From: Clostridia bacterium
Lineage (GTDB): Bacteria; Bacillota; Clostridia; Christensenellales; Aristaeellaceae
DNA length: 33,181 nucleotides
Assembly (NCBI GenBank): GCA_017459565.1
Contig: JAFUCP010000202.1
Location: 1 to 33,181, forward strand
Direction: 5' to 3'
This document shows, one piece after another, positions 21,128 to 29,623 of this stretch. Positions within the stretch are counted from its first letter, which is position 1. The number at the start of each line of letters is the position of its first letter. The notes under the pieces were generated by a model that ran no database searches, had not been told where the DNA came from, and worked only from the letters and a program-made list of their open reading frames with translations. Position numbers and translations under genes: made by a program.

Positions 21128-21886
21128 ATGTACATCACAGAGGACGGTATTCGGCTGAACGCCTGCATCGAACGTCCGACGGCCGGCCCGGAAAAGTGTC
21201 CGATGGTGGTGGTGATCCATGGCTTTACCGGCCATATGGAGGAGCGGCACATTCTGGCGGTTTCCAAAAGGATGAATGAGCTGGGCTTTGCGACGCTGCG
21301 CGTAGACATGTATGGCCACGGTCACAGCGACGGCGAATTCAGGAGGCACACGCTGTATAAATGGCTGACCAACGCGCTGACGGTGATCGACTACGCCCGT
21401 GGCTTGGATTTTGTGACAGACCTCTATCTGTGCGGCCACTCCCAGGGCGGGCTGACCGTCATGCTGGCGGCGGCGCTCAAGCACGATGTGATCAAGGGCG
21501 TGATCCCGCTGTCTCCGGCCTGCATGATCCCGGAGATGGCCCGCAAGGGGGAACTGCTGGGGAAGCGGTTTGACCCCGATCATATCCCCGACACGCTGGA
21601 AAGCTGGGATGGGCGACTGCTGGACGGCAACTATGTGCGCGTCGCCCAGGCGATTGACGTGGAAAGGGCCATCGACCGCTATGCCGGGCCGGTGCTGATC
21701 GTCCACGGCGATGAGGACGAGGCCGTCCCCGTCGAATTCGGAAAGCGGGCTGCCGCGGCGTATCGAAACGCGCAGCTGGTGCTGATCCCCGGGGACAACC
21801 ATTGCTATGACCGCCATCTGGACCGGGCGGTGGACGCGGTGGGCGCGTGGCTGAAGGGGCGGCTGAAAGCGGACGCGGCCCGATAG
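21128..21886 (+). CDS. Alpha/beta hydrolase, cinnamoyl/feruloyl-esterase-like
   Basis: 252 residues, cytosolic. The oxyanion-hole motif HGFTG is at 31-35, the nucleophile S105 in GHSQGG, the acid D197 (HGDEDEAVP) and the base H225 (GDNHC). An insertion between about 130 and 175 forms the lid expected in feruloyl and cinnamoyl esterases of gut anaerobes, which cut ester links in plant hydroxycinnamates. That substrate is a guess from overall similarity; other esters are possible. AAGGAG lies nine bases before ATG 21128 and a good promoter lies upstream, so it is likely a single-gene unit. It converges on a minus-strand gene only four bases away. Confidence 0.9.
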   Translation: MYITEDGIRLNACIERPTAGPEKCPMVVVIHGFTGHMEERHILAVSKRMNELGFATLRVDMYGHGHSDGEFRRHTLYKWLTNALTVIDYARGLDFVTDLYLCGHSQGGLTVMLAAALKHDVIKGVIPLSPACMIPEMARKGELLGKRFDPDHIPDTLESWDGRLLDGNYVRVAQAIDVERAIDRYAGPVLIVHGDEDEAVPVEFGKRAAAAYRNAQLVLIPGDNHCYDRHLDRAVDAVGAWLKGRLKADAAR

Positions 21887-21890
21887 CCCT

Positions 21891-22613
21891 CTACGCGCCG
21901 TCAAACAGCCGCTTGCCCGTGCGCCTTTGCAGCAGCGCCGCGCCGATGCCGAAAAGCGTTACGAGCGAAGACAGCAGGTAAAGCGCGCTGCCAAAGCGCA
22001 GGTACATGGCCAGCATACCTGCCGCCAGCAGCGCGCTGCGCGGAGAGATTCTGGCACCGGCAAACCGCATGAGCCATTGACCGGGCCGCGCTTGCTGCGC
22101 TTGCTGCGCTTCGTTCCATCCGCCGCTTCGGCGCATGAGGCGGGCGAGGGCGCGGCTGTCTACGATGGCTACGGCGGGTCCGCGCAGCTGCCGGGCATAC
22201 AGCGCCGCCCGGGGTTCGCAGAGGCAGGTTGCCGCCACGACCAGCCGGTCCGCGCCGCGGTTGGCCTTCCATGCGCCGAGTATGTCCCCGGAGCTGAGCG
22301 CCGCCTCCGGGTGCTTGAGCGCCACGGCCAGCTGAAAATCCTCGCCGGGATAGCCGCGTGAGATCAATTCGACCAGCTCCGCCTGGGCCTGGGCCTCTGG
22401 CAGCGAAGCCAGGCGCAGCAGCCGGGCCGCGATCTGTCTGCCCGTGACGCGCCGCTTGGGCGGATGCTCTCGCAGGAAGCGCCTCGCCAGAACAGAGGCG
22501 GCGAAGGCCGCGGCACAGGCGAGGGGGATACTGCCCCAGACATTCAGAAAAAACAGGTAGAGCGCCGTCGCGCCCAGTGCCGTGAGCGTCCAACGGTCTA
22601 TTCGCCTGCCCAC
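21891..22613 (-). CDS. Membrane protein with central soluble domain (possible degenerate Mrr-like fold)
   Basis: 240 residues counted from a GTG at 22613, which follows GGGAGG by nine bases; an ATG at 22649 is possible but lacks such a site. Two helices at the N-terminus (about 8-45) and two at the C-terminus (about 188-228) flank a soluble region. Part of it, DRLVVAATCLCEPRAALYA followed by VAIVDSRALARLM, resembles the C-terminal strand-helix part of Mrr-type restriction folds. The catalytic Asp and Glu-x-Lys residues are not evident. I do not assign a nuclease function. It is convergent with the hydrolase gene and divergent from the branching enzyme gene. Confidence 0.7.
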   Translation of the reverse strand: MGRRIDRWTLTALGATALYLFFLNVWGSIPLACAAAFAASVLARRFLREHPPKRRVTGRQIAARLLRLASLPEAQAQAELVELISRGYPGEDFQLAVALKHPEAALSSGDILGAWKANRGADRLVVAATCLCEPRAALYARQLRGPAVAIVDSRALARLMRRSGGWNEAQQAQQARPGQWLMRFAGARISPRSALLAAGMLAMYLRFGSALYLLSSLVTLFGIGAALLQRRTGKRLFDGA

Positions 22614-22683
22614 ATCGATAGCCCTCCCATTTTGCGATGCATATAGCATAGACGGTTCGGGAGGGGCTTATACCGCCATGCCT

Positions 22684-22793
22684 GCGGCGCGAAAGAAAAA
22701 TGCGCCGCGGGACTTGTGCCTGTTAAAAAACTGTGTTATACTTTACCTATCTGAATATTACAGCGAAAAACGCCCCTTCGCGCAAAAGGGGCG
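22684..22793. promoter_or_regulatory. Divergent control region: branching-enzyme promoter and two hairpins
   Basis: A -10 box TATACT (22737-22742) has TTGTGC 17 bases before it (22714-22719), pointing toward the branching enzyme gene. A 7-bp hairpin GCGGCGC/GCGCCGC lies at 22684-22708, upstream of that promoter. A second, CGCCCCTT/AAGGGGCG (22771-22778, 22786-22793), lies in the leader of the branching enzyme transcript. I see no gene in 22614-22819. Confidence 0.5.
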
Positions 22794-22819
22794 CGCTTTG
22801 CAGCTTAAGGAGGCCGACT

Positions 22820-24838
22820 ATGATCCATGTGGACGACGCCATCAGGCGATTGCTGGAGAAGGACCCGTGGCTTGAGCCCTACGCGGGGGAGGTACGGATG
22901 CACCTGGACCGCTACAACGATTGCCGCTGGCGGCTGGCCGGGGACAAACCCATCTCCGAATTTGCCAACGGCCATCATTACTTCGGGTTCCACCGCACAG
23001 ATACAGGCTGGGTATTCAGGGAGTGGCTGCCCGGCGCGGACGCCGCGTGGCTCACCGGGGATTTTAACGGCTGGGACAAGTATGCCTGTCCCCTTGAGCA
23101 GATTGGCAACGGCGTATGGGAAATAGCCCTTGAGGGCCGCGACGCCCTGAAGCACGGCCAGTTTGTCAAGCTGGTGGTGGGACGGCTGGGCTCCAGCTTT
23201 GAGCGTATCCCGGCTTATATGACCCGCTGCGTGATGGATGAATCCACCTATCAGCTTTGCGGGCAGATTTGGATGCCGGATGAGCCCTTTGCGTGGACGG
23301 ACGGGGAATTCTATTGCAAACAGCGCCCGGAATCGCCCATGATCTATGAGGCCCATATCGGCATGGCCCAGGAGAAGGACGGCATCGGCACCTATCGTGA
23401 ATTTGCGGATGACACGCTGCCCTGGATCAAAAACGCGGGCTACAATACCGTACAGCTGATGGCGATACAGGAGCATCCCTACTATGCCTCCTTCGGCTAT
23501 CAGGTGACGAATTTTTTCGCGCCTTCCCACCGCTACGGCACGCCTGAGGATTTGAAGTATTTGATCGACAGAGCCCACGGCATGGGCATTTCCGTGCTGC
23601 TGGACGTGGTTCACAGTCATGCATGTCCCAACCTGGGCGAGGGCCTGAACCAGCAGGATGGCACCGAGGACCAGTATTTTCTGTATGGCGGGCGCGGCTG
23701 GCACCCGGCCTGGGAGACGCGTATTTTCGATTACGGTAAGCATGAGGTGCTTCACTTCCTGCTGTCCAATCTGAAATACTGGCAGGAGGAATTCCACTTT
23801 GACGGCTTCCGCTTCGACGGCGTGACCAGCATGATGTATGAAAATCACGGCCTGTGCGCCTTTGGAAGCTATGACTCCTATTTTTCCATGAACACCAATG
23901 TGGACGGGCGCGTCTATTTGATGCTGGCCAATGAACTGGTCCACGGCGTCAACGAAAAGGCGATGACCGTGGCCGAGGAGATGAGCGGCTTCCCCGGCAT
24001 GTGCCTGCCGCTGGAATACGGCGGCGTGGGCTTTGATTACCGCCTGGCCATGGGGATGCCCGATATATGGATCAAGCTGGTCAAGGACATGCGCCAGGTG
24101 GACTGGGACATGTTCTATCTCTGGCATGAGCTGACCTCCTGCCGCCCCGGAGAGATGAGCGTGGGCTATGCCGAATCCCACGACCAGGCGCTGGTGGGGG
24201 ACAAGTCGCTGATGTTCCGCATGGCGGACGCGGAGATGTATACCGGCATGATGAAGGATTATCACAGCCCCAGCATGGATCGGGCCATCGATATGCACAA
24301 GCTGATCCGGCTTTTGACCTGTTCGCTGGCTGCCAACGGCTATCTGAATTTTATCGGCAATGAATTTGGCCATCCCGAATGGGTGGATTTCCCGCGGGAG
24401 GGCAACAACTGGAGCTATCACTATGCCCGCCGTCAGTGGTCGCTGGTAAAGAGCGCGGATTACAAATATGAATGGCTGGCCAACTTTGACCGCGCCATGA
24501 CCTGGCTGATGAATACGCGCCGCGTCCACTGCTCCGGGCCCGCCGAGAGCCTGTGGATCGACAACGAAAAGAAGCTGCTGTTGTTTGCCAGGGACGGGAT
24601 GCTGTTTGCCTTCAACATGCACCCCACCTGGTCCCAGGAGAGCGTGTTCATCGATACCCGTATCACCGGCCCGGGCGAATACCGGGTGGTGCTTTCCACG
24701 GACGCGGAGGAATTCGGCGGACAGAACCGCATTGATACACAGATGATCTACCGCGCAGGCGAGACGCCCTTTGGCACAGGGCTTCAGGTCTACCTGCCCT
24801 GCCGCACGGCGGTGGTGCTGGAAAAGGTAGAGGCTTAA
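22820..24838 (+). CDS. glgB: 1,4-alpha-glucan branching enzyme (GH13, eukaryote-like type)
   Basis: 672 residues, cytosolic. It cuts alpha-1,4 chains and joins them by alpha-1,6 bonds, making branched glycogen. An N-terminal CBM48 (about 65-130, LTGDFNGWDKY) leads to the GH13 barrel. The catalytic triad is D333 (FRFDGVTS), E386 (VAEEMSG) and D455 (ESHDQA), with the usual DVVHSH region before it. The NVDGRVYLMLANEL region and the overall plan resemble the eukaryotic GBE1-like class GH13_8 more than the Escherichia coli enzyme, a known feature of several anaerobe lineages. The ATG at 22820 follows AAGGAGG by eight bases; an upstream in-frame ATG at 22733 lies before the -10 box. No other glycogen gene is near. 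It converges with the penicillin-binding protein gene. Confidence 0.95.
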   Translation: MIHVDDAIRRLLEKDPWLEPYAGEVRMHLDRYNDCRWRLAGDKPISEFANGHHYFGFHRTDTGWVFREWLPGADAAWLTGDFNGWDKYACPLEQIGNGVWEIALEGRDALKHGQFVKLVVGRLGSSFERIPAYMTRCVMDESTYQLCGQIWMPDEPFAWTDGEFYCKQRPESPMIYEAHIGMAQEKDGIGTYREFADDTLPWIKNAGYNTVQLMAIQEHPYYASFGYQVTNFFAPSHRYGTPEDLKYLIDRAHGMGISVLLDVVHSHACPNLGEGLNQQDGTEDQYFLYGGRGWHPAWETRIFDYGKHEVLHFLLSNLKYWQEEFHFDGFRFDGVTSMMYENHGLCAFGSYDSYFSMNTNVDGRVYLMLANELVHGVNEKAMTVAEEMSGFPGMCLPLEYGGVGFDYRLAMGMPDIWIKLVKDMRQVDWDMFYLWHELTSCRPGEMSVGYAESHDQALVGDKSLMFRMADAEMYTGMMKDYHSPSMDRAIDMHKLIRLLTCSLAANGYLNFIGNEFGHPEWVDFPREGNNWSYHYARRQWSLVKSADYKYEWLANFDRAMTWLMNTRRVHCSGPAESLWIDNEKKLLLFARDGMLFAFNMHPTWSQESVFIDTRITGPGEYRVVLSTDAEEFGGQNRIDTQMIYRAGETPFGTGLQVYLPCRTAVVLEKVEA

Positions 24839-24854
24839 AACAACAAATAAACAA

Positions 24855-24882
24855 CCCGCCGCTCCCATGGGGGAACGGCGGG
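24855..24882. terminator. Bidirectional terminator between glgB and the PBP gene
   Basis: CCCGCCG (24855-24861) and CGGCGGG (24876-24882) form a 7-bp stem with CTCCC/GGGGA inside. On the minus strand it is followed by a T-rich run (TTGTTTATTTGTTG), so it serves the PBP gene best; on the plus strand CTCTTC follows. Confidence 0.75.
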
Positions 24883-24896
24883 CTCTTCATATACGG

Positions 24897-27293
24897 CTAT
24901 CTTCCCAGGGTACACACGCCCAGGCTTGTGGAGCTTTCGTTGGTGGACGCGCCGGTAAAGTAGGCGGTCACATCGTCCAATTGCAGCGCGTAGCGCAACG
25001 GGTGCCCCGCGGGAATGAAGATCATGCCGAATACCCGTGTGTTCTCGCAGCTCTCCGCGGCCACCTGATGGCTGTAGGCGCAGACCGTCACGGCTCGGTG
25101 CATGTTGCAGTAGGCCGTGGGCTGGGTGCCCGCCAGGTAGTAGTCGGTGTTGGTCTCATAGCCGTTCACGTCGTTGCGACAGGCGGAGGTGGGCAGCATA
25201 CCCGACACGGCGCATACCGTGCAGGTGGTCAGGTTGTAGTCCGCGGGGGAGCCGGATATGATCGTGCGGTCGAGGGTGCAGTTCGTCAGCGTGTGAACCT
25301 GGGTCATGATCTCCGCCCACAGCGGCGCGGCGTAGCTGCCGCCCGTGGCGTCGCTGGTCAGCGGCTTGTAGTTGTCGGAGCCGACCCAGACCGCCGCGGA
25401 ATAATAACCGGTCAGGCCGGAGAAGGTCACGCCGATGTTGTTGGTGTTGGTGCCGGTCTTGCCGGCCACCGTGATGTTGCCGAAGTTGGCCAGCGAGCCC
25501 GTGCCGTTGGGGCCGACGCAGCCCTTCAGCACGTCGACGAGCAGGTAGGCGGTGGAGGGCTTGAAGGCCTGCCAGGTCTCCTGCACCTCGTTGACATCGA
25601 TATAGACCGTGCCGTCCGGGTTCAAAATCTGGGTAAAGGCATAGGATTCCTGATAGACACCGCGGTTGGCGATGGCCCCAAAGGCGGTGGCCAGCTCGAT
25701 CACCGTCAGACCCGACGAGCCCAGCGCCAGGCCGGAGCCGTTGGCGAGGATGTGATCGGGGTCCACGCCCAGCTTGAGCAGATAGGTGACGGCGTTTTCA
25801 ATGCCCACATAGTCCATCAGCACGTGGGCCGTGGAGGTGTTGTGGGACTGGTTGATGGCCAGGCGCATACTTTCCACGCCGCTGAAGCTGCTGCCGCCTT
25901 CGAAGTTGTTGGGGTAGCCCGTCTCGCTGACCCATCCCTTGATGGGAATGGGCATGTTCAATACCGGCGTGCCGGGGGAATAGCCCATATCGAAGGCGGG
26001 GCCGTAGACGGACAGGGGCTTGATGGAGGAGCCCACGGGCATGTCGTTCTGGTAGGCGCGGTTCAGCTGTTTGCGCTGCACCGGCTCATTTCGCCCGCCC
26101 ACCACGGCGATGAGTTCGCCGGTGTGCCAGTCCATCACCGCCGCGGCGCACTGGGGCTGCACCACGGTGAGGTATTCGCCGCCGCCCAGGGAGGCCTGGG
26201 TGGATGAATCGTTGGAATAGCGCATACTGGGATAGCGCGTCCAGTTGGTGATGGTCTCCTGCACGGCCTGCTGGATATCCGGCCTCAGGCTGGTGAACAC
26301 CTTGTAGCCGCCGTTGCGCAGCTTGGTCTCCATCTGGCTGCGGTTATAGGAGGTGTCCTCCAGACCCTCGACGCGCAGCATCTTGGTCACCACGTCGTAG
26401 ATGGAATATTCCACGTAATAGGCGTTGTCATACATGGTGTCGCTGGCCGCGGTGCCGCTTTCGATGATGCTCAGACGGTCCTCATGGGCCTCGTTGTACT
26501 GCTCCTCGGTGATCAGCCGGTGGTCCAGCATTTCGTCCAGCACATAATTGGTGCGAAGGTCTGTGGTCTCGGGCCGATTGCGCCGGTAGTAGTTGGCACG
26601 GGGATTGTAGCGGTAGGGATTGCGGATCAGCCCGGCCAGACATGCGCACTCGCGCAGCGTCAGGTCGTTCAGGTCCTTGCCGAAGTAATCCTGGGCGGCG
26701 ATCTTGACGCCGTAGCTGGAACCGCCCAGATAGATCACGTTCAGATAGGCCTCCAGGATCTCCTCCTTGCTCAACCGCTTTTCCAGCTCCAGGGCCAGAT
26801 AGGCCTCCTGCATCTTGCGCTTGTAGTTCTGGTCGCTGTTGAGCAGGGTGAGCTTCACCAGCTGGCAGGTGATAGTGGAAGCGCCCTGGGTCGCGCCGCC
26901 CAGCAGGTTGTTGATCAGTGCGCCGCCGATGCGCTTCAGGTCCACGCCGTGGTGTTCGTAAAAGCGGGAATCCTCGATGGCGATAACCGCGTTGATCAGC
27001 TGCTGGGGAATGTCCTCGATTTCTACGTAGATGCGGTTCTCGGAGCCCTTGAACTCCATGATCAGCTTGCCCTGGCTGTCATAGATAAAGGAGGTCTGGG
27101 ACTGCGCGCCGATGGCGGCCAGATCCAAATCCGGCGCGGTGTCCACCCAGCCCTTGGCGATGCCCGCCACCAAGCCGACGCCCGTCAGGCCGATCAGCAG
27201 CACCACGAAGAACAGCATTTTCACCGTCATAAGCAGCACGGAAAACAGAAAACTCCGATCATGCTCTCTGGGCTTGAATATTGCGTATTTCAA
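24897..27293 (-). CDS. Class A penicillin-binding protein (PBP1A-like)
   Basis: 798 residues from a TTG start at 27293, which lies about ten bases after GGGAGG; in-frame ATG codons further up have no ribosome site. One membrane helix (about 17-45) anchors the enzyme. The GT51 glycosyltransferase domain has EDSRFYEHHG (107-116) and TQGASTITCQL, and the transpeptidase domain has SSIK (S422), SHN (483-485) and KTG (612-614). The protein polymerises and crosslinks peptidoglycan outside the cell. The last 130 residues are Cys-rich, with eight cysteines, which is common in clostridial PBPs and may form disulfides. Its promoter has an extended -10 at 27368. The gene stands alone between the branching enzyme and a terminator on the minus strand. 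Confidence 0.95.
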   Translation of the reverse strand: MKYAIFKPREHDRSFLFSVLLMTVKMLFFVVLLIGLTGVGLVAGIAKGWVDTAPDLDLAAIGAQSQTSFIYDSQGKLIMEFKGSENRIYVEIEDIPQQLINAVIAIEDSRFYEHHGVDLKRIGGALINNLLGGATQGASTITCQLVKLTLLNSDQNYKRKMQEAYLALELEKRLSKEEILEAYLNVIYLGGSSYGVKIAAQDYFGKDLNDLTLRECACLAGLIRNPYRYNPRANYYRRNRPETTDLRTNYVLDEMLDHRLITEEQYNEAHEDRLSIIESGTAASDTMYDNAYYVEYSIYDVVTKMLRVEGLEDTSYNRSQMETKLRNGGYKVFTSLRPDIQQAVQETITNWTRYPSMRYSNDSSTQASLGGGEYLTVVQPQCAAAVMDWHTGELIAVVGGRNEPVQRKQLNRAYQNDMPVGSSIKPLSVYGPAFDMGYSPGTPVLNMPIPIKGWVSETGYPNNFEGGSSFSGVESMRLAINQSHNTSTAHVLMDYVGIENAVTYLLKLGVDPDHILANGSGLALGSSGLTVIELATAFGAIANRGVYQESYAFTQILNPDGTVYIDVNEVQETWQAFKPSTAYLLVDVLKGCVGPNGTGSLANFGNITVAGKTGTNTNNIGVTFSGLTGYYSAAVWVGSDNYKPLTSDATGGSYAAPLWAEIMTQVHTLTNCTLDRTIISGSPADYNLTTCTVCAVSGMLPTSACRNDVNGYETNTDYYLAGTQPTAYCNMHRAVTVCAYSHQVAAESCENTRVFGMIFIPAGHPLRYALQLDDVTAYFTGASTNESSTSLGVCTLGR

Positions 27294-27367
27294 ATCTATT
27301 GTTCCTCCCTGCGGCCTTGCCGCATGATAAAACATGAAAGTATAACATCCCAATTTAACCGATATCC

Positions 27368-27376
27368 ATTATAGCA
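27368..27376 (-). promoter_or_regulatory. Extended -10 promoter of the PBP gene
   Basis: On the minus strand TGCTATAAT gives an extended -10 (27368-27376). A TTGACA (27409-27414) lies 33 bases upstream, too far for a normal -35, so the extended element is probably what polymerase uses. Confidence 0.55.
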
Positions 27377-27446
27377 CATATCGCCGCGTTGCGCACGTTT
27401 TTTTGGTGTCAATTCGGTGAAATCTGCAATGAGCAAAAGACGGGCA

Positions 27447-27471
27447 ATAAAAAAACCGGGCAGGGCCCGGT
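27447..27471 (-). terminator. Rho-independent terminator of the four-helix membrane protein gene
   Basis: On the minus strand ACCGGGC-CCT-GCCCGGT (27455-27471) is followed by a run of seven thymines (27449-27455 read in reverse). It ends the gene at 27491 and sits just upstream of the PBP promoter. Confidence 0.9.
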
Positions 27472-27490
27472 GAAGGAGCGCTTTAGCGCG

Positions 27491-28018
27491 TCAATTCTTG
27501 TGCTTTGCGGCGTACTGGAGCTTTGCGACCTTCCTGTAAACCAAGCCGTGCATGGTCATGTTCACGCAGATCAGCAGGCCGATGGCGGTGAATATTGACA
27601 GCGAGATGCGGAAGATCAGCGCGTCCGGGGTCTTGCCCAGGAACGACAGGAAGCTGAACATGGCCAGGATGCTCTTGTATCTCACGATCAGATTGGGCAG
27701 GAAGAAGCCCGCCAGCACAAACAGGCACAGGGCAATGACGCCCAGCAGGATGCTGATGACGCCCAGCGAAGTGGTGCCGGAGCGCTGTTTTCTGTAGGTG
27801 ATGCCGTGCATGATCAGGTTCATGCCGATCAACAGGCCGATGAAGGCGAAGAAAAAGATGATCAGGGCCGAGATGCCGAAGTTGGAATAGTTTGCCAGGT
27901 CGGTGACGCTCTGTGCCACGACGTTCTTCCATGCGACGACCTTACTGGCGATAAACGCGCCAGCGCCGCTAAAGCAGACAAAGATGACGGCGCCCAATAT
28001 GATGCTGAACAGTCCCAT
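27491..28018 (-). CDS. Four-helix membrane protein with internal duplication, function unknown
   Basis: 175 residues. Four hydrophobic helices are arranged as two halves. Each half ends in a similar motif, GMNLIMHGITYRK in the first and CVNMTMHGLVYRK in the second, so the gene arose by tandem duplication. The chosen ATG at 28018 follows AAGGAG by seven bases. The two MHG-YRK motifs lie at the cytosolic end of a helix. Its promoter is close to consensus and carries palindromes that may be operators. I do not recognise the family by function. It stands between NfnB and the PBP gene with its own terminator. Confidence 0.82.
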   Translation of the reverse strand: MGLFSIILGAVIFVCFSGAGAFIASKVVAWKNVVAQSVTDLANYSNFGISALIIFFFAFIGLLIGMNLIMHGITYRKQRSGTTSLGVISILLGVIALCLFVLAGFFLPNLIVRYKSILAMFSFLSFLGKTPDALIFRISLSIFTAIGLLICVNMTMHGLVYRKVAKLQYAAKHKN

Positions 28019-28046
28019 AATGATTCTCCTTATGCTGCGATTGTAG

Positions 28047-28092
28047 GTCACTGTGTGACGTTATTATACCGGCTGCGGCATGACACTGTCAA
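28047..28092 (-). promoter_or_regulatory. Consensus promoter with two palindromes before the four-helix protein gene
   Basis: On the minus strand TTGACA (28087-28092) and TATAAT (28063-28068) are 18 bases apart. TGACACTGTCA, a perfect palindrome at 28081-28091, overlaps the -35, and GTCAC-TGT-GTGAC at 28047-28059 lies at about the transcription start. The first resembles the TetR-type repeats at 1973 and 2700 but with a 1-base rather than 3-base spacer. Confidence 0.7.
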
Positions 28093-28139
28093 GCAAATGC
28101 CCTGTTTTGTCGAAATATCGCGCGAATACGGGAATAATT

Positions 28140-28172
28140 CAGGGGCGGCTTTCATATCGAAGGCCGCCCCTG
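28140..28172 (-). terminator. Hairpin terminator after nfnB
   Basis: CAGGGGCGGC (28140-28149) and GCCGCCCCTG (28163-28172) form a perfect 10-bp stem. On the minus strand it is followed by AATTATTCC, a weak T run. It separates nfnB from the region leading to the four-helix gene. Confidence 0.65.
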
Positions 28173-28194
28173 GAGGGTCAGTCAAGATGTTTCG

Positions 28195-29622
28195 TCAGCC
28201 GTTCTTGCCCTTGATATAGGCGTCGATGGCCGCGGCGGCGTTTTTGCCCGCGCCCATCGCCAGTATGACGGTGGCCGCGCCGGTGACGGCGTCGCCGCCG
28301 GCGTAGACGCCCTCGCGGCTGGTCAGGCCGTCCTCGCCCTGGGTGACGATGCAGCCGTGCTTGTTGGCTTCAAGACCCGGGGTGGTGGAGCGGATCAGCG
28401 GGTTGGGGGAGGTGCCGATGGACATGATCATGGTATCGATATCCAGCGTAAATTCGCTGCCCTCCTTGACGATGGGGCGGCGGCGGCCGGAGGCGTCGGG
28501 CTCACCCAGCTCCATCTCCACGCACTTCATGCCGATGACCTCGCCGTTGCGGGGATCCCTGGGATCGTCGGGATTGTTGTAGCCCAGGACCTCCACGGGA
28601 TTGGTGAGGGTCTTGAAGATGATGCCCTCCTCCTGGGCGTGTTCAACCTCCTCCGCACGGGCGGGAAGCTCCTCCATGCCGCGGCGATAGACGATGTACA
28701 CCTCATCGGCGCCCAGACGCTTGGCGGAGCGCGCCGCGTCCATGGCCACGTTGCCGCCGCCCACCACGGCCACCTTTTTGCCGTGGCGGATGGGGGTCTT
28801 GCTGCCGTCGCGGTAGGCCTTCATCAGGTTGATGCGGGTCAGGAATTCATTGGCGGAGTAAACACCCTTCAGGCTCTCGCCGGGGATGCCCATGAACCGG
28901 GGCAGACCCGCGCCGGAGCCGATAAACACGGCCTCGTTGCCCATTTCAAACAGCTCGTCGATGGTCAGCACCTTGCCGATGACCATGTCGGTTTCGATGT
29001 CCACGCCCAGCGCCTTGAGGTTTTCGACCTCCTTGTTCACGATGGCCTTGGGCAGGCGGAACTCCGGTATGCCGTAGCTCAGCACGCCGCCGGCGACGTG
29101 CAGCGCCTCATACACGGTGACCTTATAGCCCATGCGGGCCAAATCGCCCGCACAGGTCAGACCCGCGGGGCCGGCGCCGATGACAGCCACCCTGTGGCCG
29201 TTGCTTTCGGGAGCCTTGGGGGTGTCGGTGGCGTGTTCGCGGTGCCAGTCGGCCACGAAGCGCTCCAGTCGGCCAATGCCCACGGGCTCGCCCTTCACGC
29301 CGCGCACGCACTTGGATTCGCACTGGGTCTCCTGGGGACACACGCGTCCGCACACGGCGGGCAGGGAGGAGGAGCGGTTGATGATTTCAAACGCGCCCTC
29401 GATATCCTCGTTGGCCAGCCTTTCGATAAAGGCGGGAATGTCGATCTGAACGGGGCACTTGCTGACGCAGGGCTTGTTTTTGCAGTTCAGGCAGCGCCGG
29501 GCTTCTTCGATGGCCATTTCATAGGTGTAACCGGTGGCGACCTCCTCGAACACCTTGTTGCGGTAGTTCGGCTCAAGGGAGGGCATGGGGCATTTGGTCA
29601 GGCTCATATTTCTCTGCGGCAT
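28195..29622 (-). CDS. nfnB: NADPH-dependent glutamate synthase small-chain family; NfnB-like large subunit of ferredoxin:NADP oxidoreductase
   Basis: 475 residues. An N-terminal iron-sulfur domain has the cysteine clusters CLNCKNKPCVSKC and CGRVC, QCESKC for two [4Fe-4S] centres. Then a flavin domain (GAGPAGLTCA) and an NAD(P)H domain (VVGGGNVAMDAA) follow. The glutamate synthase small subunit and NfnB share this architecture; the gene directly upstream encodes the FNR-like NfnA, and no large glutamate synthase subunit is near, so NfnB is the better reading. NfnAB couples NADH oxidation to ferredoxin and NADP+ chemistry in anaerobes by flavin-based electron bifurcation. The ATG at 29622 begins one base after the NfnA stop codon, with AAGGAGG inside the NfnA 3' end, so translation is coupled. 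Confidence 0.9.
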   Translation of the reverse strand: MPQRNMSLTKCPMPSLEPNYRNKVFEEVATGYTYEMAIEEARRCLNCKNKPCVSKCPVQIDIPAFIERLANEDIEGAFEIINRSSSLPAVCGRVCPQETQCESKCVRGVKGEPVGIGRLERFVADWHREHATDTPKAPESNGHRVAVIGAGPAGLTCAGDLARMGYKVTVYEALHVAGGVLSYGIPEFRLPKAIVNKEVENLKALGVDIETDMVIGKVLTIDELFEMGNEAVFIGSGAGLPRFMGIPGESLKGVYSANEFLTRINLMKAYRDGSKTPIRHGKKVAVVGGGNVAMDAARSAKRLGADEVYIVYRRGMEELPARAEEVEHAQEEGIIFKTLTNPVEVLGYNNPDDPRDPRNGEVIGMKCVEMELGEPDASGRRRPIVKEGSEFTLDIDTMIMSIGTSPNPLIRSTTPGLEANKHGCIVTQGEDGLTSREGVYAGGDAVTGAATVILAMGAGKNAAAAIDAYIKGKNG

Positions 29623-29623
29623 A

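Noticed and set aside
24867-27374. Long plus-strand readings opposite the PBP gene
   Set aside because: They are rich in shadow-frame residues, lack ribosome sites and run antisense to a clear PBP with all catalytic motifs.
28195-29622. Glutamate synthase small subunit gltD
   Set aside because: The domain plan fits, but there is no large subunit and the adjacent NfnA gene argues for NfnB.
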